Positions 44,168 to 56,609 of a stretch of DNA of 64,000 bases are shown in pieces; position 1 is the first letter of the stretch, and each line of letters starts with the position of its first letter. A program made the position numbers and the translations under genes. Below the pieces are notes generated by a model. That model made no database searches and had not been told where the DNA came from. It worked only from the letters and a program-made list of their open reading frames with translations. The stretch comes from Adiantum capillus-veneris (Eukaryota > Streptophyta > Polypodiopsida > Polypodiales > Pteridaceae), in the NCBI GenBank assembly GCA_014529385.2, contig CM043943.1, positions 155,653,092 to 155,717,091 of the forward strand, given 5' to 3'.

Positions 44168-44397
44168 GGAGCAAAATTACAGCAAGCCCTTTCTTTTCAA
44201 TTGATGCAAACTTGCTAATAGCCTTCAAATGGAATGCCTAAAACTTGGTCCAATGAGAAGTGAGCACTCAAAAGTGCAACTTATGCATGGTCACACACAT
44301 GTCTATCCTTCTTAAACTTGAAAAACACTCCCCACCCCTTCTCTTGGAATTTTTTTGACAAATTGTACACACCAGACACACTCACACACACTTGCTA
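42585..44397. repeat. Dispersed repeat B (partner 22,755-24,528)
   Basis: Same order of blocks as copy A, including the CT tract (42,650-42,683), GA tract (43,436-43,469) and interrupted GA tract (44,133-44,170). Two internal duplications are specific to B: about 61 bases starting TCCAATTACTTAATAAGAG (43,149 and 43,211), and about 100 bases starting GGACTCATCCTCATAAGCTG and ending before CATGGGxGAG (43,237 and 43,337). Confidence 0.82.
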
Positions 44398-45707
<1,310 letters not shown>

Positions 45708-45712
45708 ATAGT
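45708..45712. repeat. Target-site duplication ATAGT, left copy
   Basis: ATAGT at 45,708-45,712 matches 54,498-54,502 directly outside the right LTR. Confidence 0.96.
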
Positions 45713-47305
45713 TGTAACATTTAATGGCCTAAAATCTTATGTGTAGCGGAAATTAGCATGAACATAGTGGGCATTTCATTAGAGTTGATTCCTAATGAGA
45801 ATTACAAGAGTGCTTGGGTGGAGAGAGCAACAAAAAAGCATAACACCTAGTTAGATAACATCGACAATACTTTCAAAAGAGAGAGCAATTAAGCTATTGA
45901 CAACAGTTGAGGACCGGATTTGCATGGAGCCGGTCCCCCCTCCAAAAGGCTTTGTATTATGGTTTCTCCCATCAAGAGAGACATTGTACAATACAATTCT
46001 TTGTGTTCCTTCAAGACTAGCTAGTGCAATGAAGATGGAAGCTTCATACACCAAGCAAAACACTTAATCAAACACAACTTGAATTATCCCCGTTCTCAGA
46101 CCCAAGACCTCACACACCTTCGAAGATGGTGAGAGCTAGCAGGGTATGAGAGTAGATTGAGAGGAAAAAGAAGTATCTTACGAGAAAGAAGTACATCTCC
46201 TCACATAATCACTCATATTAGCATAGCTTAGCTTAGTAATTAGCTTGGTAGAGAAGATGAGCATGCATTGAAGCTTGGCTCTTGGTTGGATTTGCATCCA
46301 CATGCCAAGAGAGTGTTGATGTAGGCTTCTATCTCACAAGCTTGGAGTAGGTGATGAGCTCTCCATTAAAGCTTGGGAGGAGATAGAGTATTTTCCCTTC
46401 ACACATGGTCAAGTGTGAGAGTGTGTGTGTCAATGCCAAGCAAAAATCAGCCCCCCCTCTCTCTTGGGCGAGCCCTAGCTGCTAAATAAGTCTGGCCTTT
46501 GCCTCATTGGACCTCCCCAGGTCAAGCCAATAGGGATTAAGCAGCATAAGTGATAGCCTTTAGACATGTGTCCCCCTTTCCCCTTTTGTGAGAGCTTGAG
46601 GTAATTAAATAATTAAACTAAACTCTCATTGGACCCCTTTGCCTCCTGGCCAATAGGAATCAGGCAAGCCATGGGGCTCCTGAATGCTCATTGGACCCCT
46701 TGGGAGACTGCCCAATAGTCTTCTAGGAGACTTAATTCTCATTGGTTTCTTTTATTAAATGTTTTTAAATTAATTAAACTAGATTTACTTTAGCTTAATT
46801 CTCATTGGTCCACTTCAAGGGTCTTCCAATAGGAACTGGGCACACCTTGTGGGCATCTGGCCTAGGGAGCTGACATGTGTCCCTCATTCCCTTTGTGTAA
46901 AGGGAGCCTGTGTGTGTGTGTGTGTGGCTTTCTCTCTCATTCCCTAGCTTTGGGGCTCGCCCCCTCCCATGTAGGGATGTAGAAAGACTTTTAGGGCACA
47001 CACTAAGCATCCAATTTTTCCTAGGGTTGACCTTTGGCCACAACCTTTGAATTTTGGAACCTTAGCATTTTGGAAGTCTTAATGGGCTGAACCTTAGGGT
47101 CTTTTTGGCCCATTGTTTCACATGGCTCTTTTGCAGATGGCCCCCCCTTTGGATCCCTATTTTCCCTCCTTTGGATCCCTACTGTGGCCGGTCTGCTAGC
47201 TTAACCAATATTCTAGCTTTTTCTCCCTTGGCACTTCCCCACATTAAATGATCAGTTTAATATGAGAAAATCATTTAGGAGAATTAGATATTGATTATTA
47301 TGACA
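45713..47305 (-). repeat. Chromovirus 3' LTR (1,593 bp)
   Basis: Plus-strand ends TGTAACATTT and TTATGACA. Differs from the 5' LTR at about 45,728, 45,849, 46,784 and 46,942. Contains a (GT)n tract at about 46,911-46,926. Confidence 0.97.
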
Positions 47306-47324
47306 TTACCTCTCTCTTGAAATC
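47306..47324 (-). promoter_or_regulatory. Polypurine tract
   Basis: Minus strand CAAGAGAGAGGTAA directly precedes the 3' LTR start, the expected place for plus-strand DNA priming. Confidence 0.85.
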
Positions 47325-47662
47325 ATAGTCGTCCTCGACTATGGTGTAGAGAAGATAAAGCATATGCATGAGTCCTTTTCTTAGCGGGTAGAGGATCCCT
47401 ATGTTACCCTACGACATCATTCCATAATGGATGACTAGTCCATTTGGCGCTTGAGAGCCTGAGGCTGCCGCAAGCATGTCTGCACATTAGTCCTATCAGT
47501 CTTCCATAGTAGAGTGACAAGCTCTACTTGGTGTTTGGGAGACGTCGTCTCCGCAAACTTGATCTAAGCATGCATACTACTTCATTTTTGTGCACAAATA
47601 AAGAAAAAGAGAGTCTTATAAGACAAAAATTTTTGTTCATTTTTAACATTTTGTACATTTGC

Positions 47663-48640
47663 TTACTCTTGGGAAACATTGTAAGCATTGACAAGGTTTA
47701 GGTTATCCTTTAATTGTATGCCTTGCATCCATCTAGCATCTTCAAAAGGATAATTCTTAAACTTAATAAGATATCGTCGGATAGTCTTACCGCCTCTTAA
47801 TACCTTGTCTTCATGTCGGAGAATGGACTCGGGCTGTAGCACCTCCTCGTGGTCCTCGATCTCCGGTGGGTCTTCAATAGTTGGTTCTTGAGGTGGCTCT
47901 CCTTTGTAAGGCTTTAAGAGGCTCACATGAAAAGCATTGTGTATGAGCCAATGATTGGGCAACTTAAGTTGATAGGCCATCTCATTGATTGGCCTAAGAA
48001 TCTGGAAGGGACCATAGTACCTTTTTGCTAGTTTAGCATAGTACTTTTGGTGGCCCGTAGGATTCTTGCCCGTCGTGTGCCTTAATCGAGCCTTGGGAAA
48101 CTTTAACAAGACCCAATCGTTTTCTTTAAAGGCTTGGGCTCTTCTGTGCTTGTTAGCAGCAGCCTTTTGCCTTTGCTGTGAGATAGAGATAGCATCCTTA
48201 ATCTTTTGGAAAGATTCTTGTAGGTCTCGGCTATACTCATCTGCAGCGAAGATCTTCCCATGTACCTTAAGTAGCAAGGGACTTTTTGATCTTCCCTCAA
48301 TTACCTCGAAAGGTGCTTTTCCTGTGGAAGTATGTACAGTGTTATTGTAAGCATACTCTACTAAAGGTAAGTACTTCTCCCATTGGGATCTTTGATCTAC
48401 TTCCGTTACATAGGCTTTTAGTAGATCGAGAATGGTTAGGTTAGCTATTTCACTTTGGCCATCAGTTTGTGGATGATAGGCCGAAGAGAAGTTTAGCCTT
48501 GTTCCTAAATTCTCAAAGAGACCCTTCCAGAAATTACTGGTCATTCTAGGATCTCTATCCGACACTATGGACATTGGCAAGCCATGGTACTTGAAAATTT
48601 GTGAAATGAAGAGGGTTGCCATTTGATGGGCTTTGATAGT
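47663..48640 (-). pseudogene. Chromovirus integrase (C-terminal two thirds) and chromodomain
   Basis: 319 codons open to a normal terminus. They begin within the core at TIKAHQMATLFIS, then FKYHGLPMSIVSDRDPRMTS (second catalytic Asp) and FSSAYHPQTDGQSEIANLTI. In that stretch the catalytic Glu is the E of QSEIAN. The GPF/Y-type C-terminal region follows (YYGPFQILRPINEMAYQLKL) and the chromodomain lies at the end (PESILRHEDKVLRGGKTIRR, then LIKFKNYPFEDARWM). Chromodomains steer integration towards particular chromatin. The N-terminal part of the core with the first catalytic Asp is missing, and the piece is preceded by the inverted segment, so no active integrase can be made. Confidence 0.95.
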
Positions 48641-49500
48641 CTGCTAAGGAGAACAATGCTTTCGAAAAGCTTAAAGAAAAGCTTATCTCTCAACCTGTGC
48701 TTACACTACCGGATCTCTCAAAACCATTTGAGGTCCAATGTGATGCTTGTGGTGATTGCCTTGGGGCTGTTCTACTCCAAGAAGGGCACGCCATAGGCTA
48801 TGAGAGTCGAAGGCTCGATCTTGTTGAGCAAGCTCTAGGCATATACGAAAAAGAACTCCTTGCAGTTCTACATGCCTTAGACTCATGGAAGCACTATTTA
48901 TTGGGGACTCCTTTCATTCTGCGAACGGATCACCAAAGTCTTAAGTACTTCATGACGCAGACCAAGCTCTCCGACAAACAAATGAGGTGGGCAAATTTCC
49001 TTTCGCAATTTCATTTTCATATTGCTCACATTGCTGGCAAGCATAATCAAGTAGCCGATGCACTCTCAAGACGACCGAGAGTGAATGCGGTTTCCATAGC
49101 AACTCACAATGATCTATCTTCAATGATAGATGAGTATGCTATTGATCCCGATTATAGAGATGTGATTTTAGCCCTTGCATTAGGGAAGAAAGAAGAACCA
49201 TTTACTTTACAAGATGGTTATCTTCTCTATGGCAATAGACTATGCGTTACTAACTCACTACGTGAGAAAGTAATGTATGAATCTCATGCTCCCCCATATG
49301 CGGGGCATAGAGGGATTCAGTCTACCCTAAAGGGAATTGAAACATATTTCTATTGGCCTACCATGAAAGTGAACATACATGAGTATGTTTCCAAATGTGT
49401 GGTATGTCAAAAGACAAAATTTGATAGAGGGAAGCAACTTGGATTGCTTCAACCCTTGCCAATCCCTAATTCACCGTGGGAGAGCATATCTTTCTTTGTT
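48641..49500 (+). pseudogene. Inverted chromovirus segment: RNase H and integrase zinc finger
   Basis: Read on the plus strand, against the rest of the element. NNAFEKLKEKLISQPVLTLP and FEVQCDACGDCLGAVLLQEG open the RNase H domain; ELLAVLHALDSWKHYLLG, LRTDHQSLKYFM and IAGKHNQVADALSRRPR complete it. The H2C2 integrase finger follows (H in APPYAGHRG, then VSKCVVCQKTK). The segment ends at PLPIPNSPWESIS, exactly where the integrase core should begin. Breakpoints lie near 48,641 and 49,490, the latter within a shared TCTTTCTTTGTT. In a normal element this stretch would join LHDLTKKD to the integrase core on the minus strand. Confidence 0.95.
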
Positions 49501-52487
49501 AGGTCATGTAATGGTCCCGCAATTTGTGAGAACTTTTCTATGAAGCGTCTATAGTATGCACACATACCTATAAAGCTTCTTAGTTCATGAAGATTCCTTG
49601 GTTTAGGCCATCCTTTTATTACCTCTAACTTGGATGGATCCATTTGGATTCCATCTTGAGAGATAATGTGACCTAAATATTGAATCTCTTGCAAGAAAAA
49701 TTCACTTTTCTTTCGATTAACATAAAGTTTATTCTCTCTTAAAACTTGAAATATTACCTGGAGGTGTTGCTTGTGTTCCTCCAATGAATTAGAGTAGATG
49801 ATAATATCATCAAAGAACACTCCAGTGAAGGTTCGATGAGGCCTGAACAGCTTCTCCATCAAGCGGTTGAATGTGGCTGGTGCATTGGTCAAGCCAAAAG
49901 GCATGACAATGTATTCGTAAAGACCAAATGTAGTACGAAATGCGGTCTTTACAATGTCTTGATCAACTATCCTTATTTGATGATAGCCACTTTTTAGGTC
50001 AATCCTACTGAAGTAGGTCGATCCTTGTAGCTTATCAAATAGGTCTTCTACCCTTGGAACGGGAAACCTATTCTTGATAGTGATCCTATTTAGTGCTCTA
50101 TAGTCGACACACATACGATATGTGCCGTCTTTCTTTTGCACTAATAGCACAGGTGAGCAGAATGGAGATGAGCTAGGCCTAACCATGCCCTTCTCAATTA
50201 ACTCATGCACTTGCCGCATAATCTCCTCTTGTTGAGCTTGAGAAACTCTATAAGGAGGTTTGTTAGGCGGTGAACTTCCTGGAAGAAGTTCAATTGCATG
50301 GTCGTCATTACCTCGTTTAGGAGGTAGCTCACAAGGGATGTCGTCAATAAAGACATCTTGAAACCCCTTGAGAAAATTGGATAACTCTAATTCCTTTTGG
50401 TTGCTTTTATTTTCTTTTGCTAAAGCATTAGGTTCATTTTGAGAATCTTTAACAAAAATCATGTACACGGAAATAGAGCTCTTTATTGACTTGTTGAAAG
50501 CTGGTGTATGTACAATGGGGATGGTGTTACCCATCTCCTTAGCATCTATATACATGTACCTTTCCCTGAACTTAAAGGAGATTCTCCTTTCAGGAAATTT
50601 AACATGGGCAGCCAGGCGGTCAAACCATGGTGCCCCTAGGATTACATCCTCATGCTTGAGAGGAGAGATAAAGAAGTCCTCTTTGTCCACATAGCCTTGG
50701 ACATGAAGCCTCAATTTCCCGATTAAGGGAGTGACTGAAGCTTCTTGCCCCTTGAAGGCACTGTCTGCGGGTAGGATATCTCCCATCTCATAGGATTGTA
50801 TGCCTAGCTTGGTGGCTAACTCCATAGATATGAAATTGTGAGTAGAACCAGGGTCAAAGAGAATAAAAGCATCATGTTCTCTTACCTTTCCCCAAGCATG
50901 GCATAGAGGAGATCCTTTGTGGTGAGTTTGGTGAATCTCCTCCTCTTGGATTTCAACCAAAGAAGCTCTAGGAGGATCTTGGCGGTTGTTCTTTTGGGGA
51001 CAAGCGCGGTACGCATGCCCTTGTTCGCCGCACTTGAAACACCGGTTATCTTTACGATAACGCTCAAGCTCTTCAGGAGAGAGTTTATTCTTTCCTTTGT
51101 AAACTCCCTTCTCTTTAGCTTTGTTGGAATTGCCCTTAGGAGACTTTTGGACATTGTCCTTCCCCTTAGGCTCATTGGAACCCTTGTTTTCCGGGGGCTT
51201 ATTATTTCTTTTACCCCCCGTTTGGAAAATGATTCGCGAGGCCACCATAGTATGGTGTATTACCACCGATATGGTACGTGGCCTTTGGGAGTTGACATAC
51301 TCCGCCATTTCTTCGGTTAAGCCCGCACAAAATTGTTGCTTTTGCTCTCCAAAATCCAACTTTTTGAAGACAGTGGCTTTGAGTTGTAGGTCCCAAAACT
51401 TGTCTACATATTTGTGGATGGATTCATTGGGAGAGAGCTTTAAGCTTCGCCATTCGGTGAGTACTTTATCTTTGGCATCGGTGGCCAAAAACTGCTTCAT
51501 AATGGAAGCTCTTAAAGCCTTCCATGTTCGTGGAGCTTCACCGTTGGCTCGTAGGCTAGACCACCATTGTCTGGCGGACTTTTGAAAGTGCATAGCTACA
51601 TGGCGTAGCTTAGAGGACTCCGTGAAGCCCTCATCTCCAAACGCTGCATCGAATTGCTGGATAAAGGCCAAAACTTTGTCTGTAGCACCGAAGGTGCCAT
51701 CATAGGTAAGGAAAGAGATGCTCTTCCCTCCCTCTTTGAATTTCTTCAGTTTGGACGACCTCTTCCATGCGGCATATGATTTCCTATGGCCTCTTCTTTT
51801 TGATGGTTCAAAAGTTGCACCATCACTTTCTTCAGAAGATGAAGAATTTGAAGAAGGTGGAGAAGAGGGTGACCTCTTTCTCGCCTTTTTCTTGTCTTGA
51901 TCTTTGTCGTCTTCACCATAGCTTTCATAAGAGGAAGAGGATGAAGAAGATGGAGAAGAGGGTGTCCTCTTTCTCGCCTTTTTCTTCTCTTGCTTTTTAT
52001 CATCCCTCTTTGAATTATGGCGTGGAGAAGAGTGTGATGGTCTTCTCCACTTTGGTGGTGATGGAGAGCGTTTAGCCCGCCGTCTTCGTGGAGCCATCTC
52101 CGCCGAGGTGGCGGGAGACTCGCTTCTTTCTCGTTCCTTTGGTGGAGGCTCTTGAGTTCTCCTTTGGGAAGGAGACGCATCATCAAGAAGTAAGTTCTTG
52201 AGCCCTTCATATGGATTCTCTTCTTCTTCACGAATCGGAGAGAGACCTCTTTTGGTAGTCTCACAAGGAGGCTTCCTAGGTGTTCTCTCGTCATGGTGAT
52301 GAGCTTGGAGAATCACGTGAGCGCGGAGCTGCCGTTGCACTTCACTTTGGAGAGATGGATTGCCCATGGCTTGTTGAAGCCTAGAAACAAGATAGTTAAC
52401 AAGCATTGAAGCATCATTAGTAGCTTGCTCATGAGCAAAATCAAAGTTATCAACATTAATTTCACTCTCTTTACTATTGTCAGCCAT
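49449..52487 (-). CDS. Chromovirus Gag-protease-reverse transcriptase, 1,012 codons
   Basis: One long open frame from ATG at 52,487. The N-terminal third is rich in Ser/Arg/Lys, with a direct repeat (KKKARKRTPSSP / KKKARKRSPSSP at about residues 170-215). Gag domain about residues 290-415 (HVAMHFQKSARQWWSSLRAN). Zinc knuckle CFKCGEQGHAYRAC at about 481-494. Aspartic protease FDPGSTHNFIS at about 541. RT from about 745 to 990 with VDYRALNRITIKNRFP, RIDLKSGYHQIRI, FGLTNAPATFNRLME and the catalytic VFFDDIIIYS at about 890. After LHDLTKKD (about 993) the frame runs about 19 codons into the inverted segment and stops. Gag, protease and RT all look capable of function; RNase H and integrase are missing from the product. 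Confidence 0.95.
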   Translation of the reverse strand: MADNSKESEINVDNFDFAHEQATNDASMLVNYLVSRLQQAMGNPSLQSEVQRQLRAHVILQAHHHDERTPRKPPCETTKRGLSPIREEEENPYEGLKNLLLDDASPSQRRTQEPPPKERERSESPATSAEMAPRRRRAKRSPSPPKWRRPSHSSPRHNSKRDDKKQEKKKARKRTPSSPSSSSSSSYESYGEDDKDQDKKKARKRSPSSPPSSNSSSSEESDGATFEPSKRRGHRKSYAAWKRSSKLKKFKEGGKSISFLTYDGTFGATDKVLAFIQQFDAAFGDEGFTESSKLRHVAMHFQKSARQWWSSLRANGEAPRTWKALRASIMKQFLATDAKDKVLTEWRSLKLSPNESIHKYVDKFWDLQLKATVFKKLDFGEQKQQFCAGLTEEMAEYVNSQRPRTISVVIHHTMVASRIIFQTGGKRNNKPPENKGSNEPKGKDNVQKSPKGNSNKAKEKGVYKGKNKLSPEELERYRKDNRCFKCGEQGHAYRACPQKNNRQDPPRASLVEIQEEEIHQTHHKGSPLCHAWGKVREHDAFILFDPGSTHNFISMELATKLGIQSYEMGDILPADSAFKGQEASVTPLIGKLRLHVQGYVDKEDFFISPLKHEDVILGAPWFDRLAAHVKFPERRISFKFRERYMYIDAKEMGNTIPIVHTPAFNKSIKSSISVYMIFVKDSQNEPNALAKENKSNQKELELSNFLKGFQDVFIDDIPCELPPKRGNDDHAIELLPGSSPPNKPPYRVSQAQQEEIMRQVHELIEKGMVRPSSSPFCSPVLLVQKKDGTYRMCVDYRALNRITIKNRFPVPRVEDLFDKLQGSTYFSRIDLKSGYHQIRIVDQDIVKTAFRTTFGLYEYIVMPFGLTNAPATFNRLMEKLFRPHRTFTGVFFDDIIIYSNSLEEHKQHLQVIFQVLRENKLYVNRKKSEFFLQEIQYLGHIISQDGIQMDPSKLEVIKGWPKPRNLHELRSFIGMCAYYRRFIEKFSQIAGPLHDLTKKDMLSHGELGIGKG

Positions 52488-52890
52488 TCTAACAACTTTT
52501 AGGTGTAAACTTTTTAGGTGTACTTTGGCACTTCAAGCCCTAGTTGCTACTCCTCTTTACCCCTTTAGAAAAAGCACTCAAGCTACTGTACCCGCGGCTC
52601 GAATACCATTAATTGCAAGGAATAGAAGAGAGGGTCTTTCGACACCAAGACAGCACCGGCTCCTGTCAAGCTTCTAATAGCTCAATAGTGGTTAAGCCAT
52701 AGGCAAGCCCCGTAGGACTCCACTATTAAGACCATAGCTCTCGACGGTGATGCCCCGTTAACTGCACAAAGGCAGGCGCACTGCAAGGCTGAAAAATCCC
52801 TATTCTACTTACTCACAGGCAATTAATAATACCAACCATTTGTAGCTAGCTTGAGGACCTCCCTTCTTGAGCAAGAAAAGAGAAACCTTG

Positions 52891-52904
52891 AGCTCTGATA
52901 CCAA
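52891..52904 (-). promoter_or_regulatory. Primer-binding site, initiator-Met tRNA
   Basis: Minus strand TGGTATCAGAGCTC within three bases of the LTR end; complements the 3' end of plant initiator-Met tRNA. Confidence 0.95.
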
Positions 52905-54497
52905 TGTAACATTTAATGGTCTAAAATCTTATGTGTAGCGGAAATTAGCATGAACATAGTGGGCATTTCATTAGAGTTGATTCCTAATGAGAATTACAAG
53001 AGTGCTTGGGTGGAGAGAGCAACAAAAAAGCATAACACCTAGTTAGATAGCATCGACAATACTTTCAAAAGAGAGAGCAATTAAGCTATTGACAACAGTT
53101 GAGGACCGGATTTGCATGGAGCCGGTCCCCCCTCCAAAAGGCTTTGTATTATGGTTTCTCCCATCAAGAGAGACATTGTACAATACAATTCTTTGTGTTC
53201 CTTCAAGACTAGCTAGTGCAATGAAGATGGAAGCTTCATACACCAAGCAAAACACTTAATCAAACACAACTTGAATTATCCCCGTTCTCAGACCCAAGAC
53301 CTCACACACCTTCGAAGATGGTGAGAGCTAGCAGGGTATGAGAGTAGATTGAGAGGAAAAAGAAGTATCTTACGAGAAAGAAGTACATCTCCTCACATAA
53401 TCACTCATATTAGCATAGCTTAGCTTAGTAATTAGCTTGGTAGAGAAGATGAGCATGCATTGAAGCTTGGCTCTTGGTTGGATTTGCATCCACATGCCAA
53501 GAGAGTGTTGATGTAGGCTTCTATCTCACAAGCTTGGAGTAGGTGATGAGCTCTCCATTAAAGCTTGGGAGGAGATAGAGTATTTTCCCTTCACACATGG
53601 TCAAGTGTGAGAGTGTGTGTGTCAATGCCAAGCAAAAATCAGCCCCCCCTCTCTCTTGGGCGAGCCCTAGCTGCTAAATAAGTCTGGCCTTTGCCTCATT
53701 GGACCTCCCCAGGTCAAGCCAATAGGGATTAAGCAGCATAAGTGATAGCCTTTAGACATGTGTCCCCCTTTCCCCTTTTGTGAGAGCTTGAGGTAATTAA
53801 ATAATTAAACTAAACTCTCATTGGACCCCTTTGCCTCCTGGCCAATAGGAATCAGGCAAGCCATGGGGCTCCTGAATGCTCATTGGACCCCTTGGGAGAC
53901 TGCCCAATAGTCTTCTAGGAGACTTAATTCTCATTGGTTTCTTTTATTAAATGTTTTTAAATTAATTAAACTAGATTTACTCTAGCTTAATTCTCATTGG
54001 TCCACTTCAAGGGTCTTCCAATAGGAACTGGGCACACCTTGTGGGCATCTGGCCTAGGGAGCTGACATGTGTCCCTCATTCCCTTTGTGTAAAGGGAGCC
54101 TGTGTGTGTGTGTGTGTGGCTTTCTCTCTCATCCCCTAGCTTTGGGGCTCGCCCCCTCCCATGTAGGGATGTAGAAAGACTTTTAGGGCACACACTAAGC
54201 ATCCAATTTTTCCTAGGGTTGACCTTTGGCCACAACCTTTGAATTTTGGAACCTTAGCATTTTGGAAGTCTTAATGGGCTGAACCTTAGGGTCTTTTTGG
54301 CCCATTGTTTCACATGGCTCTTTTGCAGATGGCCCCCCCTTTGGATCCCTATTTTCCCTCCTTTGGATCCCTACTGTGGCCGGTCTGCTAGCTTAACCAA
54401 TATTCTAGCTTTTTCTCCCTTGGCACTTCCCCACATTAAATGATCAGTTTAATATGAGAAAATCATTTAGGAGAATTAGATATTGATTATTATGACA
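52905..54497 (-). repeat. Chromovirus 5' LTR (1,593 bp)
   Basis: Same length and ends as the 3' LTR. Promoter elements were not resolved with confidence. Confidence 0.97.
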
Positions 54498-55085
54498 ATA
54501 GTTCTGTGATAGCTACATATGTTGCAAAGCCAATCAAAGCATATATTGTAGCACTATATCATTCATCAAGGTACCACACAAACATCATAGTCTTGAAGGT
54601 GATTTGCAGCATGGCATTACCTCTTGCCACAACTTTGCAAGGTGATTTGAAACGTGGCATTACCTCTTGCCACAACTTTGCAAGGTGATTTGGAATGTGC
54701 ATTACTTCTTGCCATAAGTTTCCAGGTGTTGTTTAACTCAAAGCTTTTGTCATCAATGTTAATATATTATAAAGAAATTGTTGCAATGTTTGTAAAAATA
54801 TTTTTGGATGTATTTGCACACCCCCATGCGTGCGTGAGCATGTGCATGTGCGCGCGTGCGCGGACACACACACACACACACACACACAAGAAAATTAAAA
54901 CACACCCTCACTTGAAAATACACTATATACCTACACAAATGCATTTGCATGTGTGTACTCTTATTCGCATGTGCGCTCGTGTGTACGCACATGCACAGAC
55001 AATCACTCACTGAAATATAAGTAAGCAAAGTTAGAGATTATAATCAATTGAATACACTTGTAATAGACATGCACGCACGCGCGCG

Positions 55086-55143
<58 letters not shown>

Positions 55144-55282
55144 GCTAGTTATAGCATGATGCTATCTCCTTGGTATTATTAGGTGGGGACTGTTGGCCTA
55201 GGAACCTTTGGTGAATTACGGGCTTGAATTTACTTGGTGATTTTCTAAAAAGGTATCATTATGTGATACCTTAATGGTACCT

Positions 55283-55534
55283 AACTCTTAGTAATTAAAT
55301 GGGTTATGAAGTTTGGTGAGTTTCCTTGCTCTGTTTATTCTAGCATTTTCTGCGTTATTTCATGGTGGCTCCCCCCTTGGCAGATCTGCGCCAAGGGGGG
55401 AGCCATTCAACTCTTAGTAATTAAATGGGTTATGAAGTTTGGTGAGTTTCCTTGCTCTGTTTATTCTAGCATTTTCTGCGTTATTTCATGGTGGCTCCCC
55501 CCTTGGCAGATCTGCGCCATGGCACCCTCTAAGT
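55283..55534. repeat. 126-bp tandem duplication
   Basis: AACTCTTAGTAATTAAATGG begins at 55,283 and 55,409, and the two units are nearly identical. Each contains an inverted pair, GGCTCCCCCCTTGGC / GCCAAGGGGGGAGCC, complete only in the first unit (55,369-55,404). Confidence 0.93.
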
Positions 55535-55542
55535 GCTCTTAC

Positions 55543-55545
<3 letters not shown>

Positions 55546-55617
<72 letters not shown>
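55546..55617. repeat. (CT)n microsatellite, about 72 bp
   Basis: About 36 CT units with one TTT interruption. Confidence 0.97.
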
Positions 55618-55620
<3 letters not shown>

Positions 55621-56609
55621 CCCTTGTTCTGTACATGGAGGAATTGTTGTATATTCTCCCTATTGAAGCTGGGCCCGCCATATTACTATGATGGAAGGTG
55701 GCCGCTGCACAAGGTGGCGCTGCTGTATCCTCTCCCTCTTAAAGCTAGGCCCGCCATGCAGATGTAAAGGAATATAGCCACTGGCTCCAAACCCTATAAA
55801 GGTGAGCTTCCATGCTGACTTAGCATTGGTACTGTGTGTTTCTGAGGTGCACGTGTGTTCTTGTGTACATTGGGATTGTGAGGGTTTTACCCGCATAGGG
55901 TGTAGCGTTAGGTAGTCCGCTATATGGCAAAGGTCAAGGATAAGCAGACTATTGTGTACTTGGCTGCTCCAAATCAATCTCAGGTGACTTATAGCATTAT
56001 TATGGACTATTGTCCATATTGGTTGGATGTGTTGTGATTCACTTGTTGTTATGGTAATATTTCTCATGCATTTACTGTAATGTGTCAATGAATGACAACT
56101 TCTACTGAGCCGTTTTTGTCTACGGCACTGTTGGTTTACTCACCTTTAGGAAATGCTTTCAATTTTTGATTGATGCATGTGCACCTACTTGGTGTCTGCG
56201 GCTTTGGTTTTGTGACTCCCTTTCAAGTGTAGGGATATTTGACAACGCACATATACGGTCCTGTCATAGGCATGTTTTAAAAAAAATATCATTGAATAGA
56301 GGTATCCTCTTGCAATACTGGATGAATGTTGCCTTAAATTTCTTTTTTTTAAAAAATTTTTAAAAATGATTGAAGTTCTTCTTAACACTTGGAGAAGGAC
56401 CCTATATGGTAGGGTTGACCTACTTGTGGGTGGTATTTGTTTTAAAAGCTGCCGCAGCCGCTATTCTACTGCTGATGAGCTTATGGGTTCGGTACTCAGC
56501 TTACTATTCTTGCTCAAATATGGTCTATGTTGTTTTAGTGTTGTGATCCTTTGTAAAATTGATCAAATTGGCTAGACACGGTTTAAATGGTTGGTTGTGA
56601 AATAAGGTT

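Larger units (their letters stand above)
45713..54497 (-). mobile_element. Complete young Ty3/Gypsy chromovirus (8,785 bp) with internal pol inversion
   Basis: Two 1,593-bp LTRs, target duplication ATAGT, perfect primer-binding site TGGTATCAGAGCTC and polypurine tract AAGAGAGAGG define the element on the minus strand. Four LTR differences were seen, all transitions, so insertion is very recent. Gag-protease-RT (52,487-49,5xx) and integrase-chromodomain (48,622-47,663) are on the minus strand, but the RNase H and zinc-finger part (48,64x-49,49x) is on the plus strand. The first part of the integrase core is missing altogether. Structure is intact, coding capacity is not. Confidence 0.97.
54503..56600. 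other. Spacer with local repeats, no gene
   Basis: GGCATTACCTCTTGCCACAA starts two adjacent copies of a ~42-base unit (54,613 and 54,655). CA tracts lie at 54,864-54,888 and 55,079-55,140 (the latter led by CG units). No coding signal. Confidence 0.6.

Noticed and set aside
54654-55028. Frames across the CA-rich stretch
   Set aside because: Translations consist mainly of simple-repeat residues (HTHT, CVCV) and show no domain.
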